From Ophioceras dolichostomum (lineage: Eukaryota > Ascomycota > Sordariomycetes > Magnaporthales > Ophioceraceae): 48,815 bases of DNA. Shown one piece after another: positions 18,991 to 31,100 of the stretch. Under the pieces are notes generated by a model. The model searched no databases, was not told where the DNA came from, and saw only the letters and a program-made list of their open reading frames with translations. Each line of letters opens with the position of its first letter. Positions within the stretch are counted from its first letter, which is position 1. The translations under genes and the position numbers were made by a program. The stretch covers positions 1-48,815 of the forward strand of contig PYST01000261.1 of the NCBI GenBank assembly GCA_003049485.1. The letters are read 5' to 3'.

Positions 18991-21097
18991 GTTATTCTTG
19001 AGTTTCTGAGTTCTGAGTTTTGAGTCGGATCTGAGCACGGGGAAGCATCTATGAGGGGAGGAAAAAGGGAGGAGCTAGGAAAGGAGAACAAGAGTTTGAC
19101 AAGCGATGCGTTGCCTTTAGTGGAGGGGTGGAACGACGACGACGAAGGGCGGGCGAGCGAGTGAGGCTTACATTTTCGTTGCTCTGATCAGCGGGCGGGG
19201 GCATTATCATGAGTATAGGTGCCTATGTGCCCTACCTGCCTACCTACCTGTCTGCCTTACATGGTAGGCAGGTAGTGAGGATGGGTGGAGAGCGAGGTTT
19301 TTTTGACGACACAGAAAAGGAGGATAACTAGCGGGTTATGGAGCATGGTGCATGGCGTGGGTGTGGCTACCAAGAACAAGGGGGGGGAAGCTTTCTCATT
19401 CTTGTTGTCATTGTTGAGGCGTCCATACGACTTACGCCGAAAGTCTGTACCTACCTGCGCACCCCTATTAGTGCTTTCCAGCATACGGGTCTTCTTCCTT
19501 TATTATTCCCAAATGTCATCTTTTTCTTCTTTTTTTTTCTTTTGTACGAGTGACTTATAGTTCCTGCTAGTGGGGCACTCACTGTATACGTCTCGGCATA
19601 TCTCTCTCGAAACTACCTACTTACCTACGAAGGTGTTTATTGCATGGCGAACGGATGCAGTGGTTGTGCGTCTTTCCACATTGCAAACTGCCTCGCGGAA
19701 AGGGGTATGCGGTGGAAGATCGTCGATAACCGCGAAGGGATTCAACAACGAAACTGGGACCAATAGTAGTCGAAAAGAGGCCGATTGACACATGAAGATG
19801 ATATGAATTTGAATTATTAACGACAGTTGATGATTTGCCAAAACCCTATTATGTGCCATGGGGAAAATACCTCGTGACAAAAGGAGCGGCTTTTCTCTAG
19901 AAGCAAAAGAAACAAGATATTTGTACGAAAATGTTTGTCCTGTGTTTCCCAAATTCGTAATTCGTTATGTGCTTTTTCCTCCTAGCAGTTCTGTTCCAAT
20001 CCCCCCCCCCCCCCNCCCCCCCTAACCTGACTTGTTCGTCTCCTCCTCAGCGCCCTAACCTTTCCTGCACCCCTTCCGTCCCCCCGCGAGCGAGACTGCA
20101 GCACAGCCTATTGTGTGTTCCGGTTTTGTCTCCGGCATCGGCCTGGTAGGTACTTCTAAGTACGTAGGAGGAAAAGGTCGTGCTCGGAGTATGAAAGATG
20201 AGAAAGCAGGCCAGGATGACGTCGGAGAGATGCTGTCGATGGAGGGAGGGGGAAAAAAGAAAGAGAGAGTGACATGTCGTAACGAAAGAAATTCGTTGTT
20301 AATCGTAAGGCATTGCATGTAGTAGCCGCCCCCTTCCACCCTCCTTGAGAAAAAGAAAACTCCTCGCTTGAGAGCAAAATGCAAAATGCCATGACTGTAA
20401 AAGAGTGGCAAGCTGGCTTGTCCTGTATCCAAGACAGTAGGAGGAAGAGAAAGAGAGGCAGGCCAAGGGCGAGGGGGGCGACCATCCGTCCGTGAGGACA
20501 CATCCATAGGAAATTACTCCGAAAGGAAAAAGAAATCCATGTTTTGCCTTGTCCATTCCGAAATCGCTTTTTGCGCCGCGCCGCCGCCAATTATACACCA
20601 GAATTATGCAAGAAATAAATATAGCTACCCAGGTAGGTAGGGGGGAAGATAGAAGAGAGATTGTGTGTCTGTGGTTCGGTGGCATGCAGTCTTTGTCTCG
20701 TCGTTTGTTTTCAACGCAGACCGTGATATTCGTATTCGTGCTCTGCAGGGAGAGCCTTCCTGAGGAAGGACGTCTTCTTCCGTAAAAGGCGCGGTAGCGT
20801 GGCTGTTTTGGAAGATGAGGATGAGGAGGCCGCATCGCCACCTCGCAAAGGCGTTCTTCGTCGCCGCCCGTCCTTGCTTTCTTCCTCCACGTTGTCCATC
20901 ATCATCATCGGGGACCAAGTGGCCATAGCGCGAGACGGGCGCCGTACGACGGTCCTGGTGGAGCTCGATCGACACAGGGGGGAGGGTGAAGGGGGGGTCA
21001 AGCCGTGGGCGTCGTGGTCGCCGTCGCCATCGCCGTCGCCGTCGAGAGCACTGCCGCCAAGAGAATCTACCCCACCAGAGTCGGGTGGTGCAGCGTC
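18991..21097. other. Intergenic, includes an ambiguous poly-C tract
   Basis: About 2.1 kb without a clear gene. Features are an inverted repeat at 19232-19275, a C run at 20001-20022 containing the only ambiguous base of the window (n at 20015), and short TAGG repeats near 20633. The right part (20700-21097) could contain further exon sequence of the minus-strand gene that follows, but I see no convincing one. Confidence 0.5.
19232..19275. repeat. Inverted repeat, 13-bp arms, built from TAGG/CAGG units
   Basis: CTACCTGCCTACC at 19232-19244 is the exact reverse complement of GGTAGGCAGGTAG at 19263-19275, with an 18-nt spacer. It lies about 240 bp downstream of the hydroxyisourate hydrolase stop and could fold as a hairpin in a 3' UTR or simply be a by-product of the local TAGG repeats. 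Confidence 0.6.
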
Positions 21098-21884
21098 CTA
21101 CTTGTGCCACCGCAACCTGTGCAGCACGCTCCTGCGACGACTCGACGACGAGCTTGACGGCGTCGGCGACGACGGGGCGGCGGCCCCCTGCGAGGTCTGC
21201 GGCCTCGGCGTCGAGACCTCGTCGCCGTCGTTCGCGTGGTGGTGGCCACCGGTGGACGAGACGGAGCTGTGGTCCTCGTAGCTATCCTTGGAATGGCGCC
21301 TTCCCGCGGGGTCGGCGGTCGGGGTGGCCGAGGTCAGGACGGGCGAGAGGACCTCGCCGATCTCGAAGAGCTCCGAGACATTCGAGACCATGTGCTCCAT
21401 CGCCCCGGGCACGATGCGGCCGTGGGTGATCGTCCGCTTGTGCTTGGAGCTGCCGAGGAACGACCTCCGTGATCTGTTCAGGACTTTGGAGACGGCCACG
21501 TCTTCGGCCGAGATGCATGCGTTTGGGCCGGTGACTGCGTCTGGATGTGCGAGGGTTGTGTTGCGTTCTGGGAACGAGAAGGTGGTCGAGAGTTAGCCAC
21601 GATCTTGTTCAGAAGCTACAGCCTCAATGGTGAGGTCCTTAGGGAGTTCATATTGAAAAGGAAATGGGGAAAGGATGTCTCAAGAGAAACTCACCACCGC
21701 AGAAAGGTTCTGGGAAGCCTGTGTCCCGGTATACCTCCCTGGACATTTGCATCCTCGCCGAGCTCGGGCTTTGTGGTATTGACCCCATCATCTCGCAACT
21801 AGACCAGCTGTCGTATCTCGACTTCCGGGATCTGCTCCGCAATGAGCTGTTTGTAGAGGTTCTTCGAATTAGTTGGGGTGCCAT
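21098..21884 (-). CDS. Unrecognised protein, Ser/Arg-rich, two exons
   Basis: Proposed CDS is complement(join(21098..21567, 21695..21884)), 219 residues. The 127-nt intron 21568-21694 has a GTGAGT donor, a GCTAAC branch point near 21597 and a CAG acceptor, and the phases agree, which is the main support for a real gene. Exon 1 encodes an Arg/Ser-rich start (APQLIRRTSTNSSLRSRSRK) followed by SREVYRDTGFPEPFCGG. Exon 2 continues with AHPDAVTGPNACISAEDVAVSK, a basic segment and KRTITHGRIVPGAMEHMVSNVSELFEIGEVL, and then becomes low complexity (Ser/Pro, His). I do not recognise a domain. There is no signal peptide or membrane segment. The 3' end is uncertain: another donor (GTAGGA) overlaps the stop codon at 21098, so an extra exon is possible. 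Confidence 0.55.
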
Positions 21885-24800
21885 GGTTGATTAGGGTTGT
21901 AAGTGGCTGATTATGTCGCGTCCAGGCGACTTAGAAAAGAGAAAGGTCGAAGTAGAAACAAAAGGAAACAAAAATCGGAGAAGTGAATGGATAGTGCCAG
22001 TGATCAACCAACGATCGACGCTGAAACCGTGCGTTGCTGAGCTTGACTCTCTCCGTTGGGAAGGGGAATATCTTCTCAAATAAGAAAAGTAGTTGGCAGT
22101 CCCTTGTTCAGGAACCACAAAGGGAGTATGTTTGACAATGAAAGGGGGGATGACTGTGTTGGAAGCTTGAAAGGAGAGGCCGGAAGCAGACGAGGGACAA
22201 AGCCAGGGGATAGTTGTCAAGTGTTGGCTTTTGGTTTGTTTCCTGCCTCTTGGAAGGGGTGTGGTGGGAAGCTCGAAAGGAAGCTCGAACGAATGTAGTC
22301 GGGGCAATGGGGAGAAGGAAAGTGGGAAATAATGTACGATGACTTGACGAGAATAAGCTCCAGCAGCGACTCTCTCCAGGAGATTTTCACTAGCAGGCAG
22401 AGCTACTGCTGCATCACCTCTTCACGAACGTTGGGACACGAGGAAACTGGTCTGTGAACCCTCCGAGCGTTGCGTCCTGTGCATGTGCAGGTTGCAGGTG
22501 TAGTGGTGGTCGGAGAGGTGGTGATGGTCTTTGCGGGGAGGGACTTTGAGGGTTTTATCCAGCCACATGATATCCATAGCGCAACGAGGAACACTTGCCT
22601 CTCGCCCGCCAGGGATGTGAGAATATCTCATGCTTGACGCGGAGCTGAACGCGGCTCACGCCAGTTCCCCACGGCTAGGCACCAAAGCCGCACGGCAAAG
22701 GCGGCGAGGCAGCCGATGGGATATCCCTGTCACCGAGCACCGACAAGCTTTTGGACCGGGATCAGATTGCGTAGACAGGTCTCCAAAGGCTCCCAGCACT
22801 CGAGCCGTCCGTGAACTCTGAGTGGTCGGCCACCTTGTGGCTGGTTTCGTGTTGGAGAGCAGCGGGCGGCAAAGACAGAACAAACAAGCTAAAATGGGCC
22901 GGGCGGTTCGCTGGGTCTGTCTGCGCTTGGTTGCGACAACGGGGGAACGAGTGGTGAGGAGTAATTGAATCTTGGGAGCGGTCAGTGCTTACCTAGAATT
23001 CTAATGCTGTGGGATTCTGTCTGGGGGGAGACTGGAGAGAGCTAGAGTTATGCGTGCTAGAAGAACGGTGGAGATTGGTTTTTCTTTCCCGCCCGTTTCT
23101 CGAACTCTATAATAAAAGGAAAAGGTGGAGATTTGGCGTGTTATAGTCGTTCTGTCGTAGTGAATTTGCCCTTTCGTTCGCTCGTAGGGTTGTGTTTCGA
23201 GTCGCTGTGGTAGGGCCCAGATCAAATGGAGACTGGACAAGCGCGCGGCAGGCCGGTATTCGGGGAGACCCCGAAACCAAAAGCAAGAACCGGCCAGTAG
23301 ACGTGCCCTGGCAGGTTGTGGGCTCTTCGTGGCTCGCGGGGCGGCGGTTGGTTTTCTGGCCTGCTCTATGCTGCCTTCTTTACGGCGAGGCCCGATCTGT
23401 TAAGGCCTGTTTCAGAAACGCAAGTACAAGAGTTGAGTTCGTTCTCGTCGTCGATGTGGTCGTCGTCGGTGCTCGCGTCGGTCGATAGAGATTCGGAGGT
23501 GCTTAGTACAGTGGTATGGCGGCGGGACCGAGAGTGTTGTTGTTGTCGATCGTTTCCTTCCAGTTCGTTTCGTTGGATGGATTTTATGTATAAATAAAAG
23601 GGGAGACGCGAAAAAGCGAAGCTTTGAAAGAAGAGTGGGAGGCGGCAGTGATCCTCTTCTTATTGACGAGTAATTTTGAGTTTCCTTTCAGCTGATGAGT
23701 TTTAGTCCGACTTCCGAGTGACTGGGAGATTTGCAAGCTGAGATGAGGCGTTGCCAACGAAGCCCAGACGGGTATCCGGGATGCAGACGGGGAGCACGGT
23801 AATCCTCGTCGAGGTTCAGTGGTTCATTTGAGTTCTTCGCAGCATGGAGAGCCCCGTGAGAGCCTGGAGAAGCCACTTCCGCAGCAGCGAGCACAGCGAG
23901 GAGCGAACGAGGGGAATTGCGTAGTCCCCTGAAGCTGGGGCGGCGCTGTTAGTGGGCCCAGGACAACCTTATATGTGGAGTTGTTTTTTGGGAGCTATAG
24001 GAGAGGCGAAATTGACGACTCTCTTCCTTGAATGACGACTAGATCAAGTGAGGCGATCATGGGGATCTTTGCCTTATTTTTTCTGCCATATTTTATTTGC
24101 ATTCTCAACGAGAAGGACAGGGAGAGAAAACGTGCGGGGTTCCTACTGATGATGTGAGTAAGAGGGGTGTGGCCTAGGAGGAGGACGAGACAAGACTTCA
24201 CACATGGACTGTCTACATTGGGCGGCACAGTGGAAAGGACGGGCAAGCTTGCCGTGGGAGCGTGGGATTTGTTGGGAATTGTTGGATCATCTCACTTCAC
24301 GATGGCCGGCCTGAGGGGACGCAGGGACGGAGGGACCACAACCCTAGGCGCCTTGACTTTTCATTGCTCCAGCTTAGATTGGTGGCTTGCGAGCTTCCAT
24401 GTCAGCTGGGGTCAGGGCTTTCTTGCTACTCGGAGTTTACTCGCTCCAGCGAAAGGCCGATGTCGAACAAGCACGAAGCGAGACGAGAAAATGTGCGCAA
24501 GCGGCGGTGGCGGCCAGGATGCCAGGCCAAGTTTGGCTATCACGCAGCAAATGGCTGCAATGGCTTGCAGACTTGCAGGAGCAGCATGCGATGACGCGGA
24601 ATTTGGCCACCGTCATTGGCCTGTGTGCTGCGAGGTCTGCGAGACCTGCAGCACAAATTCCTTTGGCGGCATGGGGGTTTCCTTGCATACATCCATCAAT
24701 ACCTCCATCAATACCTCCATCTTCGCTGGCTGGCCGGCTCGTTCTCCAACCGGCTGCAAAGATGCATTCCCCAGGAAGGCGGTGAGTTTTTTCCGTAGAT

Positions 24801-26043
24801 AGTTCCGGATAGGGTAAGGCCCGTCTTCTAAGTTCCTTGTTTTTGTTCTCGATCCCCTCCTTTCTCTTGTATTCTTCCGATTGTCTGACCTGTTGCAGTC
24901 TTACGCTCGAATGTGTCTCGAAACTCGGATTTTGAATGGCTTTGGTATCGCCAGAACGGCCAACTAGAAGACATAGGCCAACAAAGTTGACCACGTCCAC
25001 AAGGCAAGTGCCTCACATGACGCATCGAGACAAGTCACCAAAACAACACCAGGCGGGCGGGTTGATCACCCTGGCCCACGAGGCCACTTTTTTGGTCTCC
25101 CGACGTGATGTCTACCTACAGATCCCGATTTTCAGACTTTCGGTGATAGAAGCCGGTTTCTCCCTTGGCTTTGGTAACTTGGCAGCTTGGACTTGCAAAG
25201 CTTGGAGCCCTATTTTAGGTAGCCGTTGTAGCCGATTGACTGCTCCTCTCGGTCTCGACTCTTAACAAGAGCTGCAAGGCCAGCCAAGTCCCACTCCAAG
25301 GTCACTTCTCCCGTGCATCACCGTTGATTACACAATCCTTGGGACATCGTCTCTCGTCTGCTGTGTCCTATGCTAAATATTCCGTCTGGAAGACGTGCAT
25401 ACTGCACTGGCACCCTGCCCGCCAGCATTTCATTGGCTTGCAGCTACGGAGGAGACTGATCCAGAAGATAATGCAGACTTATGAAGACGCGAAGGAGCGA
25501 GAGACTGGGCACAGGCCTGCCCAGCCTCCGTACGAAATACGGCGGATTGCCCTCCCGGTCCACCGACACAGGCCGAGAATGTGGGTGGTCGGTCAGGTCG
25601 TCGGCCAAAGCCCGAGCAGCTCCAGACCGATATCTCGATCGTTCAATATGTAACTGATCATAAGGGCCTAGTATTCACACACTGTCCATAGCTGAGCGGA
25701 TAGTTTGTACCTTTCCCATCCAATGCCAAGCACATTGTTCACTCAACGGTCACCGGCCGTGTAACCACGTTTCCATCCATTTTTCAGCCATTGGTGGCTT
25801 GAAAGGGGAATCCGCGGTATGGAATGGTGGGCAGTGCTCTTCAGCTCGCTATCGCGGCTGAACGTGTGGCATGATATCTTTGGGGCTCGTGAACCACATC
25901 AAACAATGGACAGGCAGATTTGACGACGACCATTTAATGGATCATTCCATGATGATGATAAAAGACAGAGACGGCCGCCCTCCCAGTTTGAGAATTTATG
26001 AATTTATAAGTAGAATGATAAAGACGCAATAAAGTACAACCAA
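21885..26043. other. Long gene-free stretch (4.2 kb)
   Basis: I see no coding region with protein-like composition. The longest plus frame (24167-24802) lacks domain features and spans obvious simple repeats, such as three CATCAATACCTC-like units near 24690-24720. Part of the left end must be the promoter of the 21884 gene. The last 100 bases before 26044 are A/T-rich, as expected for a promoter or leader. Confidence 0.5.
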
Positions 26044-27231
26044 ATGTCGTGCGAAACACCAGCGTATCCCCGCGATCTGACTAACAAGAACGGCATCATG
26101 TGGCGGGGGAACTTCCCCTGCTGCCACGGCCCCAACGGCGGGTGCCAGAACCACAACCCCTCTGGAGGGACCATCTTCTTCGACAGCACTCTCCCTCCCA
26201 CCTCCAAGCCGTCCAGCCTCTGGAAGAAGGGCGCACCTCCGCCGCCGGCTCCCCTGGTAGGCGAGATCTGCACGAACCTGCCCTCCAACGCGCCAACCAT
26301 CGTCGACCCGCTGCCCTTCATCCACAAGTCCGTGCCATACACCCTGGCGTTCTACCACATCCACGCCGCGATGGCCGCCGCGACAGGAAACATGGCGTCG
26401 TCGCTGCCACCGCCGCCAGCTTATTCCCAACACCCCGGAGGAGCGGGTCCGGCTGCTGCCACAGTGGGCCCCGGCCCCGGCCCCGGCTCCGTCGCCACAT
26501 CCCCGAGCGCCCCGCTCTCAGCCCTCACCTGCCGCGGCGTCGGCGGCTCCCACCCCCAAATCCAATGGGCCATCATCCCCCGGATCGTCTTCTCTCCACC
26601 TCTCGCCACCAAACCCGGCCTCGGCCCTTCTTCCCCATCCTCTCCTTCCTCACCATCCTTCCTCCTCGAATACACCCTCACCTTCCCCATCTCCGCCTCC
26701 ATCGACTGGACCGAAGGCGGCACCGGCTACGCCTACCGCAAGAACTGGCTCCTCCTCCCCGGCTACCGCTCCTTCTCCCCCTGCGGCCACATGACGCGCA
26801 AGTTCTACTCGCGCACCGCCGAGGGCAAGAACGGCATGCGCTACGCCCGCGTCGAGTACGGCCTCTCCAACGTGCTCGGACAAGAAAAGCAGTTCCGCGC
26901 CGAGTGGCGCTCCGAGGTCGGGCAGCAGCCCGTCGACATGAGCTGCGGCATGTGCAGGACCGACTCGCGGCTGAGCTTCGAGCTGAGGGGCGCGGTGGTG
27001 GCGACGACGCTGAGGGTGTGGCGCGATCTGGGGCACGGGACGGATCCGGTGGAGGACGTGTGGGTTGCTGCGCTGAGGGGCGGATCTAAGACCGGACTCA
27101 ATCTGGGGAGGGCTCATGAGGACTTCGGGAGGGTGAGGGACGCGTTTCTTGGGGGTGCTGCTGCTGTGGCTGTGGCGCCGCCGGGGGTCGTTGGGGTTGG
27201 CGGCAGTGGTGGTGCGAAGAAGGCTGGGTGA
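26044..27231 (+). CDS. Unrecognised protein with clustered cysteines (395 aa)
   Basis: This is a single open frame from ATG 26044 to TGA 27229-27231. It is supported by strongly GC-biased codon third positions that start with the frame, while the upstream flank is A/T-rich. The N-terminus has Cys3, then GNFPCCHGPNGGC (Cys26, 27, 34). After a Pro/Gly/Ala-rich linker (about 115-215) the sequence becomes ordered: YTLTFPISASIDWTEGG, YRSFSPCGHMTRKFYSR, an RYARVEYGLSNVLGQEKQF segment and VDMSCGMCRTDSRLSFELRG. The CGH and CGMC positions may bind metal together with the N-terminal cysteines. No signal peptide or membrane helix is evident, and the C-terminus is Gly/Ala/Val-rich. I cannot assign a function. 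It could be a lineage-restricted fungal protein. Confidence 0.65.
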   Translation: MSCETPAYPRDLTNKNGIMWRGNFPCCHGPNGGCQNHNPSGGTIFFDSTLPPTSKPSSLWKKGAPPPPAPLVGEICTNLPSNAPTIVDPLPFIHKSVPYTLAFYHIHAAMAAATGNMASSLPPPPAYSQHPGGAGPAAATVGPGPGPGSVATSPSAPLSALTCRGVGGSHPQIQWAIIPRIVFSPPLATKPGLGPSSPSSPSSPSFLLEYTLTFPISASIDWTEGGTGYAYRKNWLLLPGYRSFSPCGHMTRKFYSRTAEGKNGMRYARVEYGLSNVLGQEKQFRAEWRSEVGQQPVDMSCGMCRTDSRLSFELRGAVVATTLRVWRDLGHGTDPVEDVWVAALRGGSKTGLNLGRAHEDFGRVRDAFLGGAAAVAVAPPGVVGVGGSGGAKKAG

Positions 27232-28125
27232 GTTTGCGTGCTGCTGGACAAGAACAGCTGGGGCTGTGAACGAGTGGGTGAGTGATCTTAGCTACTTCCT
27301 TTGTCTATATGTGTGTCTGTATGTATCTACATACCCTATACCTACCCTATGTTTTGCGTGCGTGGTTTCTAGCGTCCGTTGTTTTGCTGTTTTTTTGAAG
27401 AGTCCTCTTACTCGCTCATGTGCTCACGTTCTGTTGTGCAACGGATACCCAATTTGTATGCTAGTTCATGTCTTCAGAGGAACAGTCTGATATCAAGATC
27501 TTGGGCGTGAGCAGAAATCGCCACAAGCTATTGGGCTCACTGCAAGGCCTACCCTGCGCAAACAGCCTTGTTACTGCCCGAGTTTGCCTTAGATACTAGG
27601 TGGCGATGAAAAGAAGAGAAGCAAATTGATATCTCATTCCGTTGATTAACGCAGCCGATCGAGAGGAATGCAATGCAACTGAAAAATAAAGGAACTATAT
27701 GTCCGCCCGAGTCTTTCCATTCCGTCAGTTCGTCCCAGTTTTTGCACCGGTCGGTCGGTCGTATTCTCGTACCCTGTCTTGTTCTTCTTCCACAACCATA
27801 TGTTATGAACTAGATATGCCTTGGGTGGGTGATAATGCCTATCGTCCGTGAGAAGTACCTATACCGAAGTCAGGCAGGTAGTAAGTACCTGCACTCTCCA
27901 GGTTTCCGTGGGTAGGAGAGGATGATTTGTCGTGTGGAAGAACACAATTTTGCTTTGCCATGCCAGCTTATCCTCCTTCCCCACTCCCTCCCCTCTCCCT
28001 CCCCTTTCCCTTCCTGCGCTCCCTTCCTTCTGATGGGTTCTTAGAACGTTTAGATACAATGGATTACACAGTTAAACAAAATAAAGTAACATGACAGCGG
28101 CGGCCTAGGCTCCTACCACCCCACC
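27232..28125. other. Intergenic between convergent genes
   Basis: 3' flanks of the 26044 gene and of the RhoGAP gene. A small hairpin, GCAGGTA/TACCTGC with a 5-nt loop, lies at 27874-27892. No gene is seen. Confidence 0.6.
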
Positions 28126-31100
28126 CTAGTCTGCCATCGGCTTATCCACCAACGTCACCCCATGCTGTCGGCCCGACGACGCGGAGGACGAGCCATCGGC
28201 GACCGGGGCCGGGGCGGTAGCCACGATAGGCACCACCCTCCGCCCCCCCACGAACTTGGCGCCGCTCCTGCCGAGGCTATTCCGCTTCTCGACCATCGAC
28301 TCGGCCACTATCCCGTCGACCTTGCTGCCGCCACCGACAACACCTGTCGGAGAATCGCTCAACGTGACGCCGAGACCGCCCCCGGCCGTCATGGCCGCCG
28401 CCGTAGCACCGGCGATGTTGCTGGCGCCGCCGCTGCTGCCGTTAAGGTGCTCCGAGAACGACTGCAGCTGCTGCTGCTGCGGCGGAGGCAACTCGCTGCC
28501 GGGGACCTCGAGGCTGGAGCGCTTGACTCCCAGGATGGGGCCGACGCTCTGGCGCGACCCGGCCTCACCGCCGCCGACACCCGAGGCCATGACGGGGAAG
28601 CGGGTCTCGGGCCCGCCGCTGCTGCGGTCGCGGCGGTGGCCGCGCGGGCTGGGGGCGGGCGACGTGGCGCGGCTCCGGCTGCCGCCGGCCTTCTCGAGCA
28701 GGGCGCGGTTGCGCTCCTCCATGTGCGCCTTGCGGTTGCTCTCGTCCGTGCTGATGGCTCGGGGCCGTCGGTCGTTGCCCTGGGCGCCATCGCTCGCCCT
28801 GCTCGCGGGGCCGCCAGCAACAGAGGCTGAGTGCGTTAGGGTGGACATGCGCTTGAGCTCGCTGAAGATGGCGTCCTTGTGCGCGAGCAGGTCGCGGACT
28901 AGGCGGTAGGCGTGCTTCTCCTCCATGGTCAGCGAGGTCTCCGTCCGGGGACGCAGGATGCAGGGCGCCAGGGAGGTGGCCAGCGCTGCTACGTAGGTCT
29001 CGTCGGCTGAGGTCAGGTCGATCAGTCGCGTGAAGTGGTTCATGCACGCGTCGAGGGTCGCGATGTTCGCTAGCCTCAGCTGCGACAGTGTCTGCTGAAG
29101 CACCGAGACGCGGGCTCCATCGTTGCCGTCCGCTGTCGAGGTCTGGTAGATGGTGCGGATTATTTCGTATACGTGAGAAGATACCAGGGAGTCTTCGTTG
29201 CCACGTGTTAGCGAAGTCCAAGCATTCCTGGGGTAGAATAATAGGTAATGGGGAGGGCTATGTGGCAAGGGGAAGAGGCTCACCAGGAAGTTCGAGCAAA
29301 TAAAGTTTCAACAGGCTCGCAACAGTGGGTATATCGAATTCAGTGAAGGCGTCCGCAGAGAAGCTCTTGCCGTTATTTACTTTGGCCCGCAGCTTGTGTG
29401 TTTGGGAGAGCGGCACGTCGACGAGCCAAACGCCTCGACGAGCCTCGTCGCCCTCCAGGTCGGGGTAGTGGTGGTCGAGGTAGGTGAGGACGGTGGTGAC
29501 GAGCACGGGCACGCGCTTCTTATCAGCGCGCGCGCGCGCCTCCAGGTCGACACCGAATGTCTGCTCGTCCACGCGGTTGTAGTAGTTCTCGTACGTCACA
29601 ACCTTGGGGATGAAGCTTCCCGTGCGGTAGTTCTCCAGAAGGTAGCGGAGGTCGCCCAGCGGCTGCACAGTCTCCTGGTACAGCATCATGTGGTCGACCG
29701 CCGACTGCAGGCTGGGGATCACGTTGCTGATGGTGCCCGAGAAATCGAGAATGACCGTCTTGATGGCCCGCAGCCGGTCGAGCTCGCAGCGCTCCAGGAA
29801 CTTCAGGTGCACAAATATGGCCTGTTCCAGCTCGCACCGGATGTCGTCCAGCTTGCGAACGCCGCTCTTGTACTTCTCGTCTGCTTCCCGTGCCTCGCGG
29901 CGCAGGCGCTCCGCTGGCGTCTCATTGGGGTGCGATGTGTTGAGCACATTCCACTTCTCCAGGTACTCGCTGACGGCGCCGACGACGGGCGAGTCCGCGC
30001 CGTCCGAGCCCGTAGCAGAGGGCAGAGAGAAGCTCCTCCCCAGGGGCACCTTGCGCTCGGGAACACCACCGAGCTGGAAGGCGCTCGTCTGCCATTGGTA
30101 GAACATCTTGGAGCTGTTGGCGAAGGTGTTGCCCACGTTGCCGATCAGGCGCAGGAACTTGTGGGTCACCAGGTCTTGGCCGATCCGCTCCGCGTAGCTC
30201 ACGCTTGACGTGCCCATGTTGCGCTGTAGGTACTCGACGATGTCTGAGCCGGCCGAGGTGTTCTGATACGTTCCCAGGATTGGCACCTTGGTCTCACCCA
30301 TCTTGATATTTTCCAGCATGTGCTTCAGGATGCGCTTGACCTGCTCCTGAGGATACGACTCATCGCCGATCTCGTAGATCTGCTCCTCTTCCTCAACCTC
30401 GTTTTCCTTGTTCTCCGACACCTTGATCTCCGGGATCCCGGCCTTGGGGCTGGTCTCTGGATCCTGGAAGGCCAGTTTGTTCTCTTCCTCAAGGTCTTCG
30501 ACAAGCCGACACTTGTTGAAGTAGTTGCTGCGCAACTTCTTGACCACTTCGATTTGCTTGTCGTGCAGCTTGACGCGGGCCTGGAGCTCGTCCTGTGAAT
30601 CCTGGACGCGACCCTCGTGAGCGTCGCACCAGCGCGAGAATGGATGCACCACCAGATCCCGGATATTCTGGGCGATCTTCTTGTGTGTCTTTGCAGCCTC
30701 TTCCATCTCAGTCCTCACACCCTCGTACGCCTAGAGAAAGTAAGGAAATGGGGGTTAGTCACTGGTACATCAAAGAATATAAAATGTAAGGTACTAGCAC
30801 CAGCCGGGTGGTATGGACAGACAGGGTGAGGTGCATGGGAATGTACATACCTTCCTAACTGTGGCTCCATCATCACGACTAAAGCCGCCTTGGACCTTGT
30901 CGATTGTTGGCGGAATCTCCCCGAGTCTCTGGCCGTATATCTCCTCGGCTTCAGCACGTAAACGAGCTATCGTGAGGACCTGTCGATTCTCTATTGCTCC
31001 CTGCTGGAGCTTGCCGAACAAGACCCCTAGGCCTAAAGAAAAGAAGAGGGACAAAAAATGTTAACCATCAGAACCCAACAAGGCGACCTAACCCAAAGAT

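Noticed and set aside
24167..24802. 211-codon plus-strand frame
   Set aside because: Composition is not protein-like, it crosses simple repeats, and overlapping frames of similar size exist on both strands.
29193..29283. Alternative CAG acceptor inside the third RhoGAP intron, near 29230
   Set aside because: It leads into an in-frame stop within a few codons. The AAG acceptor restores the RhoGAP motif and lies next to a CTAAC branch point.
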